Source of the DNA: Anaerovirgula multivorans
Lineage (GTDB): Bacteria; Bacillota; Clostridia; Peptostreptococcales; Natronincolaceae
Assembly: GCF_900188145.1 (NCBI RefSeq)
Contig: NZ_FZOJ01000036.1
Location: forward strand, 1-44,607
Direction: 5' to 3'
Length of the DNA: 44,607 nt
The position numbers were made by a program, and so were the translations under genes. The notes below the pieces were generated by a model that saw nothing but the letters and a program-made list of their open reading frames with translations, made no database searches and had not been told where the DNA came from. Of the stretch, positions 24,607 through 32,613 are shown piece after piece; the stretch's first letter is position 1; the number at the start of each line of letters is the position of its first letter.

Positions 24607-25107
24607 ATGAAAATAAAAAGCTTAATAACTAAAGTATTGGACATTTTAACAGTAATAACATTTATAGCTTTAATAAGTGTTGTTGTTCTTCAAGTATTAG
24701 GAAGAACCCCTTTATTACCTAAAGCCTTTCATTGGACTGAAGAAGTTACTAGGATGCTTTTTCTTTTTCTAATATCAGTGGCTTCTATCTCGGCAGTGCT
24801 GCATAATGAGTTTGTTTCAGTAGATTTGTTTACATCTAGGCTACAAGGTAAAGTGCTGTTGATATATAATACCATAATTCACTTTGTTTTAGGTATATTT
24901 CTGCTATATTTAATTCCTGCTGGTATTAAATTTATGAATTTAGGAGCTAGACAGCTATCCCCTGGATTAAGAGTAAATATGAAATATGTTCATAGTTTAA
25001 TTTTGTTGAGTTTAGCTGGGATGGCATTAGCACATATATATATGGGGACAAATAATTTAATCTCTTTAAAAAATAGGAACAAAGAAAGGAGGTTCAATAA
25101 TGACTAG
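24607..25107 (+). CDS. dctQ: TRAP transporter small permease DctQ
   Basis: 166 residues with four predicted membrane helices (about 11-31, 45-66, 84-106, 123-142). FHWTEEVTRMLFLFL is the typical DctQ second-helix motif. ATG 24607 with GAGGGAG upstream; the longer frame to 24556 has no site. It overlaps dctM by 8 nt. Confidence 0.92.
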   Translation: MKIKSLITKVLDILTVITFIALISVVVLQVLGRTPLLPKAFHWTEEVTRMLFLFLISVASISAVLHNEFVSVDLFTSRLQGKVLLIYNTIIHFVLGIFLLYLIPAGIKFMNLGARQLSPGLRVNMKYVHSLILLSLAGMALAHIYMGTNNLISLKNRNKERRFNND

Positions 25108-26377
25108 TTTAGTAATATTACTTTTCATATCATTTATCGTAATCCTTATGTTAGGTTTTCCAGTTGCCTATTCACTGGGGATTTCATCCTTTATTTACCT
25201 AGTTTTATCTGGAATAGATCTCTTTGCAATTCCGCAAAAAATGTATGCAGGGATGGATTCTTTTGTTCTATTATGTATACCAGGATTTGTTCTTGCAGGT
25301 AATCTAATGAATGTCGGTGGAATCACTCAAAAAATTGTGGATTTTGGAAATCATCTTTTCGGTCATATCAGGGGTGGTCTGGGCTACGCTAATATAGGTT
25401 CTTCAATGATTTTTGCGGGGATATCAGGTACCGCCATTGCAGATACGGCATCTGTAGGGGGAATAATGATACCTGCTATGAAAAAATCAGGGTATGATTC
25501 TGAATATTCATGTGCAATTACAGCTGCTTCTTCAACTATTGGACCCATCATACCTCCTAGTGTTCCTATGATTATTGCAGGCACTTTAACTGGAATTTCG
25601 GTAGGTAGGTTGTTTATTGCGGGATTGATACCTGGTATATTGGTTGGTTTCTTCCAATTCTTTGTAAACTGGTACATGTCAAAAAAGAATAACTATCCTA
25701 AAGGTGAAAAAAAGTCACTTAGAGAGGTATTAAGTTCATTTAAAACTGCATTTTGGGCAGTTCTTATGACTATTATAATTTTATATGGTATACTTGGCGG
25801 TATATTCACACCAACAGAAGCTGCAATTGTAGCTATTTTATATGCACTTATCGTGGGAATGTTCATATATAAAGAGATAAAATTAAATATGATTCCAAAA
25901 CTAATTGTAGATTCTGCTAGATCCTCAGCAAGTATACTAATATTAGTTGGTTTTGCAAATGTGTTTGCATGGATACTTGCAAGTGAACAAATTCCTCAAA
26001 TGATTGCAAATTCAATGCTTGAATTAACTTCGAATAAAATAATGATGATTATACTTATAAACCTACTACTTCTGATTGTAGGGATGTTTATGGAAACTAT
26101 ATCTGCGATTGTAATTCTTTTTCCAGTTCTTCTTGCTGTGACAAGATCATTTGGCATACCTGATATTCAATTTGCAGTTATGGCGGTATTAAATCTTATA
26201 ATAGGACTTGTTACACCACCAATAGGAGTATGTCTATTTGTCGCATCAAAAATTGGAGGTATAAGTTTAGCTCGAATATCAAGGGCGATAGTTCCGTTTT
26301 TAATAGCTAATATTCTAGTGCTTTTACTGGTTTCCTTTTTTGCACCAATCACTATGTGGCTTCCAAGTCTTATGTAA
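25100..26377 (+). CDS. dctM: TRAP transporter large permease DctM
   Basis: 425 residues, about 12 membrane helices; the sodium-driven translocating subunit. Family motifs: GISGTAIADTASVGGIMIPAMKKSGYD (seen as GISGTAIADTASVGG, about 115-129), SSTIGPIIPPSVPMII (about 155-170), GGIFTPTEAAIVAI and NLIIGLVTPPIGVCLFV. Overlaps dctQ, and the dehydrogenase starts 26 nt after it, so one transcript is likely. Confidence 0.95.
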   Translation: MTSLVILLFISFIVILMLGFPVAYSLGISSFIYLVLSGIDLFAIPQKMYAGMDSFVLLCIPGFVLAGNLMNVGGITQKIVDFGNHLFGHIRGGLGYANIGSSMIFAGISGTAIADTASVGGIMIPAMKKSGYDSEYSCAITAASSTIGPIIPPSVPMIIAGTLTGISVGRLFIAGLIPGILVGFFQFFVNWYMSKKNNYPKGEKKSLREVLSSFKTAFWAVLMTIIILYGILGGIFTPTEAAIVAILYALIVGMFIYKEIKLNMIPKLIVDSARSSASILILVGFANVFAWILASEQIPQMIANSMLELTSNKIMMIILINLLLLIVGMFMETISAIVILFPVLLAVTRSFGIPDIQFAVMAVLNLIIGLVTPPIGVCLFVASKIGGISLARISRAIVPFLIANILVLLLVSFFAPITMWLPSLM

Positions 26378-26403
26378 TTATGAATAAATTAGGAGGTAAA
26401 TAA

Positions 26404-27420
26404 ATGAAGGCTGTAATGGTAAACAAACCCTTTGAAATAGAAATCGTAGAAATGGAAAAACCTAAAATAGAAAAAGACACAGAGGTATTGATAAAGGTTA
26501 AGGCAGCAGGTATATGTGGATCTGATGTACATATATATCATGGCACCAATGCTGTAGCTACCTATCCAAGGGTAATGGGGCATGAAATTGTAGGAGTAGT
26601 GGAAGAAGTTGGTGAGAAGGTAACTAAAGTAAAAGAAGGGGACCGAGTAATAATTGACCAGGTTATAAACTGTGGTGAATGTTATGCTTGCAAAATAGGA
26701 AGAGGAAATGTATGCAGCAATCTAAAAGTGAGAGGCGTTCATGTGCATGGGGGATATAGGGAGTATATAACCGCTGTTCAAGATGATTGCTACATATTGC
26801 CAGAAGATTTATCCTATGAAGATGCAGTAATGATTGAACCTGCTACCATTTCCGCCCAGTGTTTATCAAGAGCTGAAGTTACTGAGGATGATACAGTTCT
26901 TATATTAGGAGCTGGAGCCCTTGGAACGAGTATACTGAAGATTGCAAGGCTTACAGGAGCAAAAATAATCGTTGCTGATATTTTTGATGAGAAATTGACT
27001 GAGGCAAAGGAACTTGGGGCCCACTACACAGTAAATATATCTAAAGGAGATCCTATTTCTGAAATAAAAAAGTTGACAGATGGGTATGGTCCTACTGTAT
27101 CTATAGATGCTGCTTGTACCAAGGAGACACTACCTCTGCTGCTTGATGTTACTGGTAATGCAGGGAGGGTAATAACAATGGGCTTTTCAGAGGAACTTTC
27201 TTCTGTAACACAGCTTAAAATTACAGCAAAAGAGCTTGATGTTAGGGGATCTAGACTTCAAAATAAGAAATTTCAAAGTATATTGGACTTAGTAAAAGAC
27301 AAAAAACTTGATTTAAAGGGTAGTGTTTCCCATACATTTAATTTTTTAGAGTTGCAGAAAGCTCTCGACTTGATAGATAAAAAGGATCCCACGGTTAGAA
27401 AAATCGTACTCACTTTTTAA
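26404..27420 (+). CDS. Zinc-dependent sugar-acid dehydrogenase (RspB / L-gulonate dehydrogenase-like)
   Basis: 338-residue medium-chain dehydrogenase. Catalytic zinc ligands Cys38 (GICGSDVHIYHG), His60 and Glu61 (MGHEIVG); structural zinc Cys90, 93, 96 and 104 (CGECYACKIGRGNVC); NAD-binding LGAGALGTSI near 175. The C-terminal pattern (GSRLQNKKF, VRKIVLTF) is close to E. coli RspB, whose relatives oxidise L-gulonate to D-fructuronate. With uxuB and uxuA nearby this gives a route gulonate to fructuronate to mannonate to 2-keto-3-deoxygluconate. AGGAGG precedes the ATG. L-galactonate or other polyols remain possible substrates. Confidence 0.88.
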   Translation: MKAVMVNKPFEIEIVEMEKPKIEKDTEVLIKVKAAGICGSDVHIYHGTNAVATYPRVMGHEIVGVVEEVGEKVTKVKEGDRVIIDQVINCGECYACKIGRGNVCSNLKVRGVHVHGGYREYITAVQDDCYILPEDLSYEDAVMIEPATISAQCLSRAEVTEDDTVLILGAGALGTSILKIARLTGAKIIVADIFDEKLTEAKELGAHYTVNISKGDPISEIKKLTDGYGPTVSIDAACTKETLPLLLDVTGNAGRVITMGFSEELSSVTQLKITAKELDVRGSRLQNKKFQSILDLVKDKKLDLKGSVSHTFNFLELQKALDLIDKKDPTVRKIVLTF

Positions 27421-27587
27421 TATCTAGGATATAAGTAAGGAATTAAAGAATTACAGAGACGAATCTGAAAACATAAGAGAATACTTAAATATTTATATTA
27501 AAGTCCCTTATCGACATTGTTCCATGAAAAATATTATGCTATAATATTATTAATTTTCAATACATTTTTTACCAAAGAGGAGATAAC

Positions 27588-28265
27588 GTGAACATTTTAA
27601 AAAGAGAATCATATGAAACTGCCAGAGATTATGCATATCGTACAATTAGGGAAAATATTATTTCCTTAAATTTAGAACCAGGAAGTATGCTAAGTGAAAA
27701 TGAAATAGCTCAAGAACTGGGTATAAGCAGAACTCCAGTAAGAGAGGCCTTAATTGAATTGAGCAAAACGAAGATGGTAGAAATTATTCCTCAAAGGGGT
27801 AGTTTTATCTCCAAAATCGATTATGGGATAATTGAAGAGGCAAGATTTTTTAGGCTTATAGTAGAAATTGCAATTGCTGAACTTGCTTGTGATTTTGCTT
27901 CGAATAAAGATATAGAAGAACTGGAAGAATTAGTATCACTTCAAGAGTTCTATACTGAACGTAATATGCCTGACAAAATGTTAGCTGTTGATAATGAATT
28001 CCATAAGATTCTATATAGGATTGCGAACAAAGAATTTATCAGAAAGATAGTTGAAGATACTACTGTCCACTTTGATAGGGTAAGGAGACTTAGCATTAGT
28101 GCAATTAAAATGGATAGCATAATAGATGATCACAGAGCAATAATTAAAGCCATAGAAGAAAGAGATAAAAAGAAGGTTAAGGAAGTAGTAACAAAGCATC
28201 TTACCAGATATAAAGTAGATGAAGAATTAATAAGAAAAAAATATCCTGAGTATATTTTGAATTAA
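27588..28265 (+). CDS. GntR-family (FCD) transcriptional regulator
   Basis: 225 residues: N-terminal winged helix (about 12-75) with LEPGSMLSENEIAQELGISRTPVREAL-type recognition region (key part SENEIAQELGISRTPVREAL), then an all-helical FCD ligand domain (about 80-210) carrying the metal-binding His/Asp set (DNEFHKIL, DDHRAI, HLTRY). FadR/UxuR subfamily; these sense sugar acids. GTG 27588 follows GAGGAGA. Placed between the dehydrogenase and uxuA, it most likely controls both halves of the island through the shared TAGTATACTA sites. Confidence 0.93.
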   Translation: MNILKRESYETARDYAYRTIRENIISLNLEPGSMLSENEIAQELGISRTPVREALIELSKTKMVEIIPQRGSFISKIDYGIIEEARFFRLIVEIAIAELACDFASNKDIEELEELVSLQEFYTERNMPDKMLAVDNEFHKILYRIANKEFIRKIVEDTTVHFDRVRRLSISAIKMDSIIDDHRAIIKAIEERDKKKVKEVVTKHLTRYKVDEELIRKKYPEYILN

Positions 28266-28280
28266 TTATCAAAAGTTACA

Positions 28281-28342
28281 AAAATTCCCTTTTAAATGTG
28301 TGCTTGGTAAATACCAGTTATATCTATCTAAAAGGGATTTTT
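28281..28342 (+). terminator. Terminator after the GntR gene
   Basis: TTCCCTTTTA pairs with TAAAAGGGA, followed by TTTTT; the loop is long (about 34 nt). Confidence 0.65.
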
Positions 28343-28376
28343 AAATATATAAAATTTGAATTTCCAACACAACGCA

Positions 28377-28416
28377 TTGACAGAATAGTCTATATATGCT
28401 AGTATACTAGTATAGA
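28377..28416 (+). promoter_or_regulatory. Sigma-A promoter and operator of uxuAB
   Basis: TTGACA (28377-28382), a 17-bp spacer and TAGTAT as -10 (28400-28405). The palindrome TAGTATACTA (28400-28409) overlaps the -10 and is followed by a second half (CTAGTATAG). The dctP promoter has the same palindrome. Confidence 0.75.
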
Positions 28417-28445
28417 ACATCGATTTGAAAGCGGGGACGAAAACT

Positions 28446-29513
28446 ATGAAAATGACATTAAGATGGTTTGGCAGCAAACATGATAGTGTAACTTTAAAGC
28501 AAATTAGACAAATACCAGGATGCGTAGGAGTTATAACAACTCTTTACGACACTAAGCCAGGAGAAATTTGGAGCACTGAAGCAATAAAAGCCTTAAAAGA
28601 AGAAGTTGAGGAGGCAGGACTCGAACTTAGCGGTATTGAAAGTGTTAACATCCATGATGATATCAAAATCGGTCTTCCTACAAGAGACAAGTACATTGAA
28701 AACTATATCCAAACCCTTGAAAATCTAGGTAGGGAAGGAATCGATCTTGTATGCTATAACTTCATGCCTGTATTCGATTGGACAAGATCTGATCTTGCAA
28801 AGGTGAGACCTGATGGGGCTACAGTGCTTTCCTATGATCAGGAGTTAATTGATCAGATTGATCCAGCCAAGATGTTTGACCAAATGGAGTTCAGTTCCAA
28901 TGGCTTTGCATTGCCAGGATGGGAACCTGAAAGAATGGTAAGGGTTAAGGAATTGTTTGAGATGTATGAAGAGGTGAATGAAGAAAAATTATTTGACAAT
29001 CTTGTATACTTTTTAAAGGCAATTATGCCTACTTGTGAAAGGTATGGAATTAAGATGGCTATTCATCAGGATGATCCAGCTTGGCCTGTATTTGGATTGC
29101 CAAGAATTGTTAATACTAAGGAAAATATTCAAAGGTTACTTGATGCAGTTCCTGTTATGAACAATGGATTAACATTATGTACAGGATCTCTTGGTTCTAA
29201 TCCTAACAATGATATTCCAGATATGATAAGAGCTTTCAAGGGAAGAATTCATTTCGGTCATGTTAGAAATCTTATCCATCATGCTCCTGGTAAATTTGAT
29301 GAAGCATCTCACCTTTCTTCAGATGGCTCATTAGATATGTATGAAATAATGAAAGCATTTTATGAAATAGGAATAGAAGGTCCCCTAAGACCTGATCACG
29401 GAAGAGCGATTTGGGATGAAGTTGCAATGCCAGGCTATGGATTATATGATAGAGCTTTAGGAGCAACATATTTAAATGGTCTTTGGGAAGCTATAGAGAA
29501 ATCATCTAAATAA
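28446..29513 (+). CDS. uxuA: Mannonate dehydratase
   Basis: Dehydrates D-mannonate to 2-keto-3-deoxy-D-gluconate. 355 residues, the short Gram-positive form: start MKMTLRWFG, CYNFMPVFDWTRSDL (about 104-118), AIHQDDPAWPVFGLPRI with metal-binding His/Asp (about 203-219), and GRIHFGHVRN near 270. ATG 28446 follows GCGGGGA; a TTG 21 nt upstream opens the same frame but has no site. First gene after the operator-bearing promoter; uxuB follows 17 nt later. Confidence 0.96.
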   Translation: MKMTLRWFGSKHDSVTLKQIRQIPGCVGVITTLYDTKPGEIWSTEAIKALKEEVEEAGLELSGIESVNIHDDIKIGLPTRDKYIENYIQTLENLGREGIDLVCYNFMPVFDWTRSDLAKVRPDGATVLSYDQELIDQIDPAKMFDQMEFSSNGFALPGWEPERMVRVKELFEMYEEVNEEKLFDNLVYFLKAIMPTCERYGIKMAIHQDDPAWPVFGLPRIVNTKENIQRLLDAVPVMNNGLTLCTGSLGSNPNNDIPDMIRAFKGRIHFGHVRNLIHHAPGKFDEASHLSSDGSLDMYEIMKAFYEIGIEGPLRPDHGRAIWDEVAMPGYGLYDRALGATYLNGLWEAIEKSSK

Positions 29514-29530
29514 AATAGAACCAAGAAAGG

Positions 29531-31153
29531 GTGATTAAAATTAAATTAACTATTGATGGTTTAAGGGATATTAAAGCTTGGCAAGAAAAGGGATATAAAC
29601 TTCCCAAATTCAACTACGAAGAAGTAAAATCCAATACTATGAAAAAACCCAACTGGATTCATTTTGGTGCAGGGAACATCTTTAAAGCTTTTTTAGCTAA
29701 TGTACAACAAAATCTTTTAAATGAAGGTAAAAGTGATAAAGGGATAATTGTTGCAGAAGGTTTTGATTATGAGATTATTGAAAAAATGAACAAACCCCAT
29801 GACAACTTAAGTCTTCTTGTTACCTTAAAGGCAAATGGAAGTATTGAGAAGACTGTGATTTCAAGCGTAGTGGAATCACTCATAGTAGATTCTCAAGATG
29901 AAGAAAATTGGGATAGATTAAAAGCCATTTTTGCAAATCCAAGTTTGCAGATGGTAAGTTTCACAATAACTGAAAAGGGATACAGTTTAAAGGATGCTAA
30001 AGGAGAATATCTTCCGGCAGTTTTAGAAGACTTCAAAAGAGGATATGAGACTCCAGTTAGTTATATAGGTAAATTAGCATCTCTTGTATATGAAAGATAT
30101 TTAAATGGAAAAGCACCTCTTGCTCTTGTAAGTATGGATAATTGCTCCCATAATGGTACCAAGCTTTATAACGCAGTTAGCACTTTTGCAAAGAAGTGGG
30201 TAGCAAATGGATTGGTAGAAGAGGGATTTGAAAAATATGTCGATGATGCTAATTATGTATCCTTCCCATGGTCCATGATAGACAAAATAACCCCTAGACC
30301 TGATGGAAGCGTAAAGGAAATACTAAAAAGCGATGGATTTGAAGATGTTGAAGATATCGTTACATCAAAGAATACCTACGTAGCTCCCTTTGTAAATGCA
30401 GAAGAGCCTGAGTATCTTATTATAGAAGATATTTTTCCTAACGGAAGACCTAATCTTGAAGACGGAGGCGTCTTATTTACAAACAGAGAAACAGTTGACA
30501 AGGTTGAAAAGATGAAGGTATGTACTTGTCTTAATCCACTCCATACAGCCCTTGCCATATATGGTTGTCTTTTAGGTTACACTTTAATCTCTAAAGAAAT
30601 GGAGGATTCTGAGCTTAAAACACTGGTAGAAAAAATTGGCTATGTAGAAGGATTACCTGTAGTTGTAAACCCTGAAATAATTGATCCCAAGAAATTTATC
30701 GATGAAGTGATTAAGGTAAGGTTTCCAAATCCATTTATGCCTGACACGCCTCAAAGGATAGCCACAGATACCTCGCAAAAACTTGGAATAAGATTCGGAG
30801 AGACGATAAAGGCTTACATGGCAAGAGAAGATCTTGATGTTAAAGATTTAAAATATATTCCCCTTGTTTTAGCTGGATGGTGCAGGTATCTAATGGGAAT
30901 AGATGATAACGGAAATGAAATGGAGTTAAGTCCTGATCCAATGTTAGAAGAAGTAACACCTCATGTTTCAGGTATCAAGCTTGGAGACAAAGGATCTTTT
31001 ACTGAAAATTTAAAACCTATTTTATCAAATGGATCAATTTTTGGAATAGATCTATATGAAGCTGGATTAGGTGAAGCTATAGAAGGTTATTTTGCCGAGC
31101 TGATATCATCTGAGGGTGCAGTAAGAGAAACATTAAAGAAATATTTAAGTTAA
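29531..31153 (+). CDS. uxuB: Fructuronate reductase (mannitol dehydrogenase family)
   Basis: Reversibly reduces D-fructuronate to D-mannonate with NADH. 540 residues, long-chain polyol dehydrogenase: N-terminal WIHFGAGNIFKAFLANV dinucleotide site, SMDNCSHNGTKL and FPWSMIDKITPRP catalytic region with conserved Lys, and VCTCLNPLHTALAIYGCLLGY. The start is unclear. GTG 29531 lies inside the GGGTGA that looks like the ribosome site, whereas the sequence after it (KLTIDGL, the usual family start) is preceded by ATT at 29540, ideally spaced. So initiation at AUU is possible. Confidence 0.95.
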   Translation: MIKIKLTIDGLRDIKAWQEKGYKLPKFNYEEVKSNTMKKPNWIHFGAGNIFKAFLANVQQNLLNEGKSDKGIIVAEGFDYEIIEKMNKPHDNLSLLVTLKANGSIEKTVISSVVESLIVDSQDEENWDRLKAIFANPSLQMVSFTITEKGYSLKDAKGEYLPAVLEDFKRGYETPVSYIGKLASLVYERYLNGKAPLALVSMDNCSHNGTKLYNAVSTFAKKWVANGLVEEGFEKYVDDANYVSFPWSMIDKITPRPDGSVKEILKSDGFEDVEDIVTSKNTYVAPFVNAEEPEYLIIEDIFPNGRPNLEDGGVLFTNRETVDKVEKMKVCTCLNPLHTALAIYGCLLGYTLISKEMEDSELKTLVEKIGYVEGLPVVVNPEIIDPKKFIDEVIKVRFPNPFMPDTPQRIATDTSQKLGIRFGETIKAYMAREDLDVKDLKYIPLVLAGWCRYLMGIDDNGNEMELSPDPMLEEVTPHVSGIKLGDKGSFTENLKPILSNGSIFGIDLYEAGLGEAIEGYFAELISSEGAVRETLKKYLS

Positions 31154-31320
31154 CTAGCTTTTGTACAAAGACCGTGAACAATTTGGATAACTCATCCAGG
31201 GTGTATGAATTTCCTATAGAAACTGAACTTCAACCTTGAAAATCTTGCAAACTATTAATATACTAAGATTATTCTTCTTTAAAAAGCATATTGTAGTATA
31301 GACTAATGTAATACTTAAAG

Positions 31321-31348
31321 GCCAGATAAATTAATATATCTGGTTTTT
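31321..31348 (+). terminator. Probable terminator of uxuAB
   Basis: CCAGATA-aattaata-TATCTGG followed by TTTTT, about 170 nt after the uxuB stop. Confidence 0.65.
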
Positions 31349-31349
31349 A

Positions 31350-31566
31350 CAATGAATTAAGGTCGAACATCAAATTAAAACAAACTTGGAATTTACCGTT
31401 ATTTTTCATAGATTTTGCATTTGAGACAGTTATTAATTTAAACAATGCTAGAAAAGATATGGTTGTAAAAGAGGATGGACAATATCAACTTATTATTAGC
31501 AATCCTCAAAAAGATATAGGTGTCAGTTTTGGTCTAATAGTTGAAAAACAAAGTCCATCAATATAA
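31350..31566 (+). pseudogene. Gene remnant, unrecognised
   Basis: An open stretch of about 70 codons with no start codon ends at TAA 31564-31566. It reads, in part, NLPLFFIDFAFETVINLNN, then KDMVVKEDGQYQLIISNP and KDIGVSFGLIVEKQ, which has normal protein-like composition and coding-type codon use. No ribosome site precedes it and no ATG occurs until about the 40th codon. It looks like the C-terminal piece of a lost gene. Family not recognised. Confidence 0.4.
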
Positions 31567-31651
31567 TGAATAGACTTTGTTTTGTATTAGATGTCATAGA
31601 TGTTGATATTACAATACATATTTAATATAATTACATTAAGTAGAGTATAGA

Positions 31652-31686
31652 AATAGGGTGTACATTGATGCATCCTATTTTTTTGT
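31652..31686. terminator. Hairpin between the remnant and the XRE gene
   Basis: AAATAGG ... CCTATTT with inner GTG/CAT pairing, followed by TTTT on the + strand and by A/T on the other. It sits right at the 3' end of the minus-strand XRE gene and may terminate it. Confidence 0.6.
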
Positions 31687-31687
31687 A

Positions 31688-32062
31688 TTATTTTTTTCCT
31701 GAATCCTCATTTGAATTGTATTTCTGTTTGATAAAGTCTATATACTCATTTATTTGCTTAATGGCTTCCACTGGTAATCTGGATTTATCCAAATGATAAT
31801 ACTTAGTCTCAAGACTAGGCTCCTTTACTAGAGACACATCTCTATCATAAGGATTTTTTATTTCTGATCTTCCAAGGAGGTAATCAACTGTAACATTGAA
31901 AAAATCTGCGAACTTTTCAAGCATAATAGAATCCGGGGTCCTTTTTCCCAGCTCATACTGTGAAATTGTTGATTTTGCCAGATTGAATTTTTGACCTAAC
32001 TCCTCTTGACTTAGATCAAGGGCTTTTCTAAGATTACGAAGTCTATTTTGAAAATTACTCAT
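31688..32062 (-). CDS. XRE-family transcriptional regulator (repressor-like)
   Basis: 124 residues. N-terminal helix-turn-helix (about 6-60: LRKALDLSQEELGQKFNLAKSTISQYELGKR core shown as SQEELGQKFNLAKSTISQYE), with FFNVTVDYLLGR typical of CI/Xre and SinR-like proteins; a short C-terminal tail (about 95-115, VEAIKQINEYIDFIKQKY) probably dimerises. Divergent from a second small XRE gene with about 160 nt between, which has the layout of a phage or conjugative-element repressor/Cro switch, though no other phage genes are present. Confidence 0.9.
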   Translation of the reverse strand: MSNFQNRLRNLRKALDLSQEELGQKFNLAKSTISQYELGKRTPDSIMLEKFADFFNVTVDYLLGRSEIKNPYDRDVSLVKEPSLETKYYHLDKSRLPVEAIKQINEYIDFIKQKYNSNEDSGKK

Positions 32063-32124
32063 ATAAACACCTCCCTATGGATATTATAATACACATTTTG
32101 TGAACTTTAATAAAACAAGTAAAA

Positions 32125-32176
32125 AGTAGTCGAAATGACTAAAAAATATTGACTAGTAGTCGTTATGTGATATTAT
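32125..32176 (+). promoter_or_regulatory. Promoter and repeated operator of the XRE pair
   Basis: TTGACT (32149-32154) with TATTAT (32171-32176) at 16 bp. Two related sites overlap it: AGTAGTCGAAATGACTA (from 32126) and AGTAGTCGTTATGTGATA (from 32156), sharing AGTAGTCG-xx-ATG. One lies upstream of the -35 and one in the spacer, as expected for a repressor. Confidence 0.6.
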
Positions 32177-32226
32177 ATAACCATAGAGTTTACATTAGGA
32201 CTACTTAATTAACGGAGGTGATAGAC

Positions 32227-32415
32227 TTGTATAAAAATTTGAAAACCTTAAGGGTAAAGAAAGGGCTTACACAAAAAGAAATGGCTATAAAACTTGGCTA
32301 CAAATATACTAGTGGTTATAATCAACTTGAAAAAGGGAAAAGAAAAATTGATATAGAAACTGCCCAAAAAATATCTATGATACTCGGGGAGCCTGTAGAA
32401 AAAATTTTTTTTTGA
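32227..32415 (+). CDS. Small XRE-family (Cro-like) regulator, truncated by a T9 tract
   Basis: 62 residues from TTG 32227, which lies 5 nt after a very strong site (GGAGGTGAT); a GTG further up is part of that site. Nearly all of it is a helix-turn-helix (LRVKKGLTQKEMAIKLGYKY). It ends VEKIFF-stop at a run of nine T (32405-32413). With eight T the frame would continue FDSKVTDEEIVDIR and stop at TAA 32453; small XRE proteins commonly have such a tail. So the tract may be a slippage switch, a fixed frameshift or a sequencing error. Confidence 0.8.
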   Translation: MYKNLKTLRVKKGLTQKEMAIKLGYKYTSGYNQLEKGKRKIDIETAQKISMILGEPVEKIFF

Positions 32416-32613
32416 CAGCAAAGTAACCGATGAGGAGATCGTTGATATTAGATAAGAAGGAAATCAAGACATTGAGAATCAATGACTAAGAATTATAATC
32501 CAAAATCCGCAAAACGTAATGACATCAATTGCCTTTTGTTTTGTCAGAACATCTTTGTATGACAAAATCATGTCTAATAAAGAATGTAAATATGAAGTTA
32601 AAGAGGGGATTGC

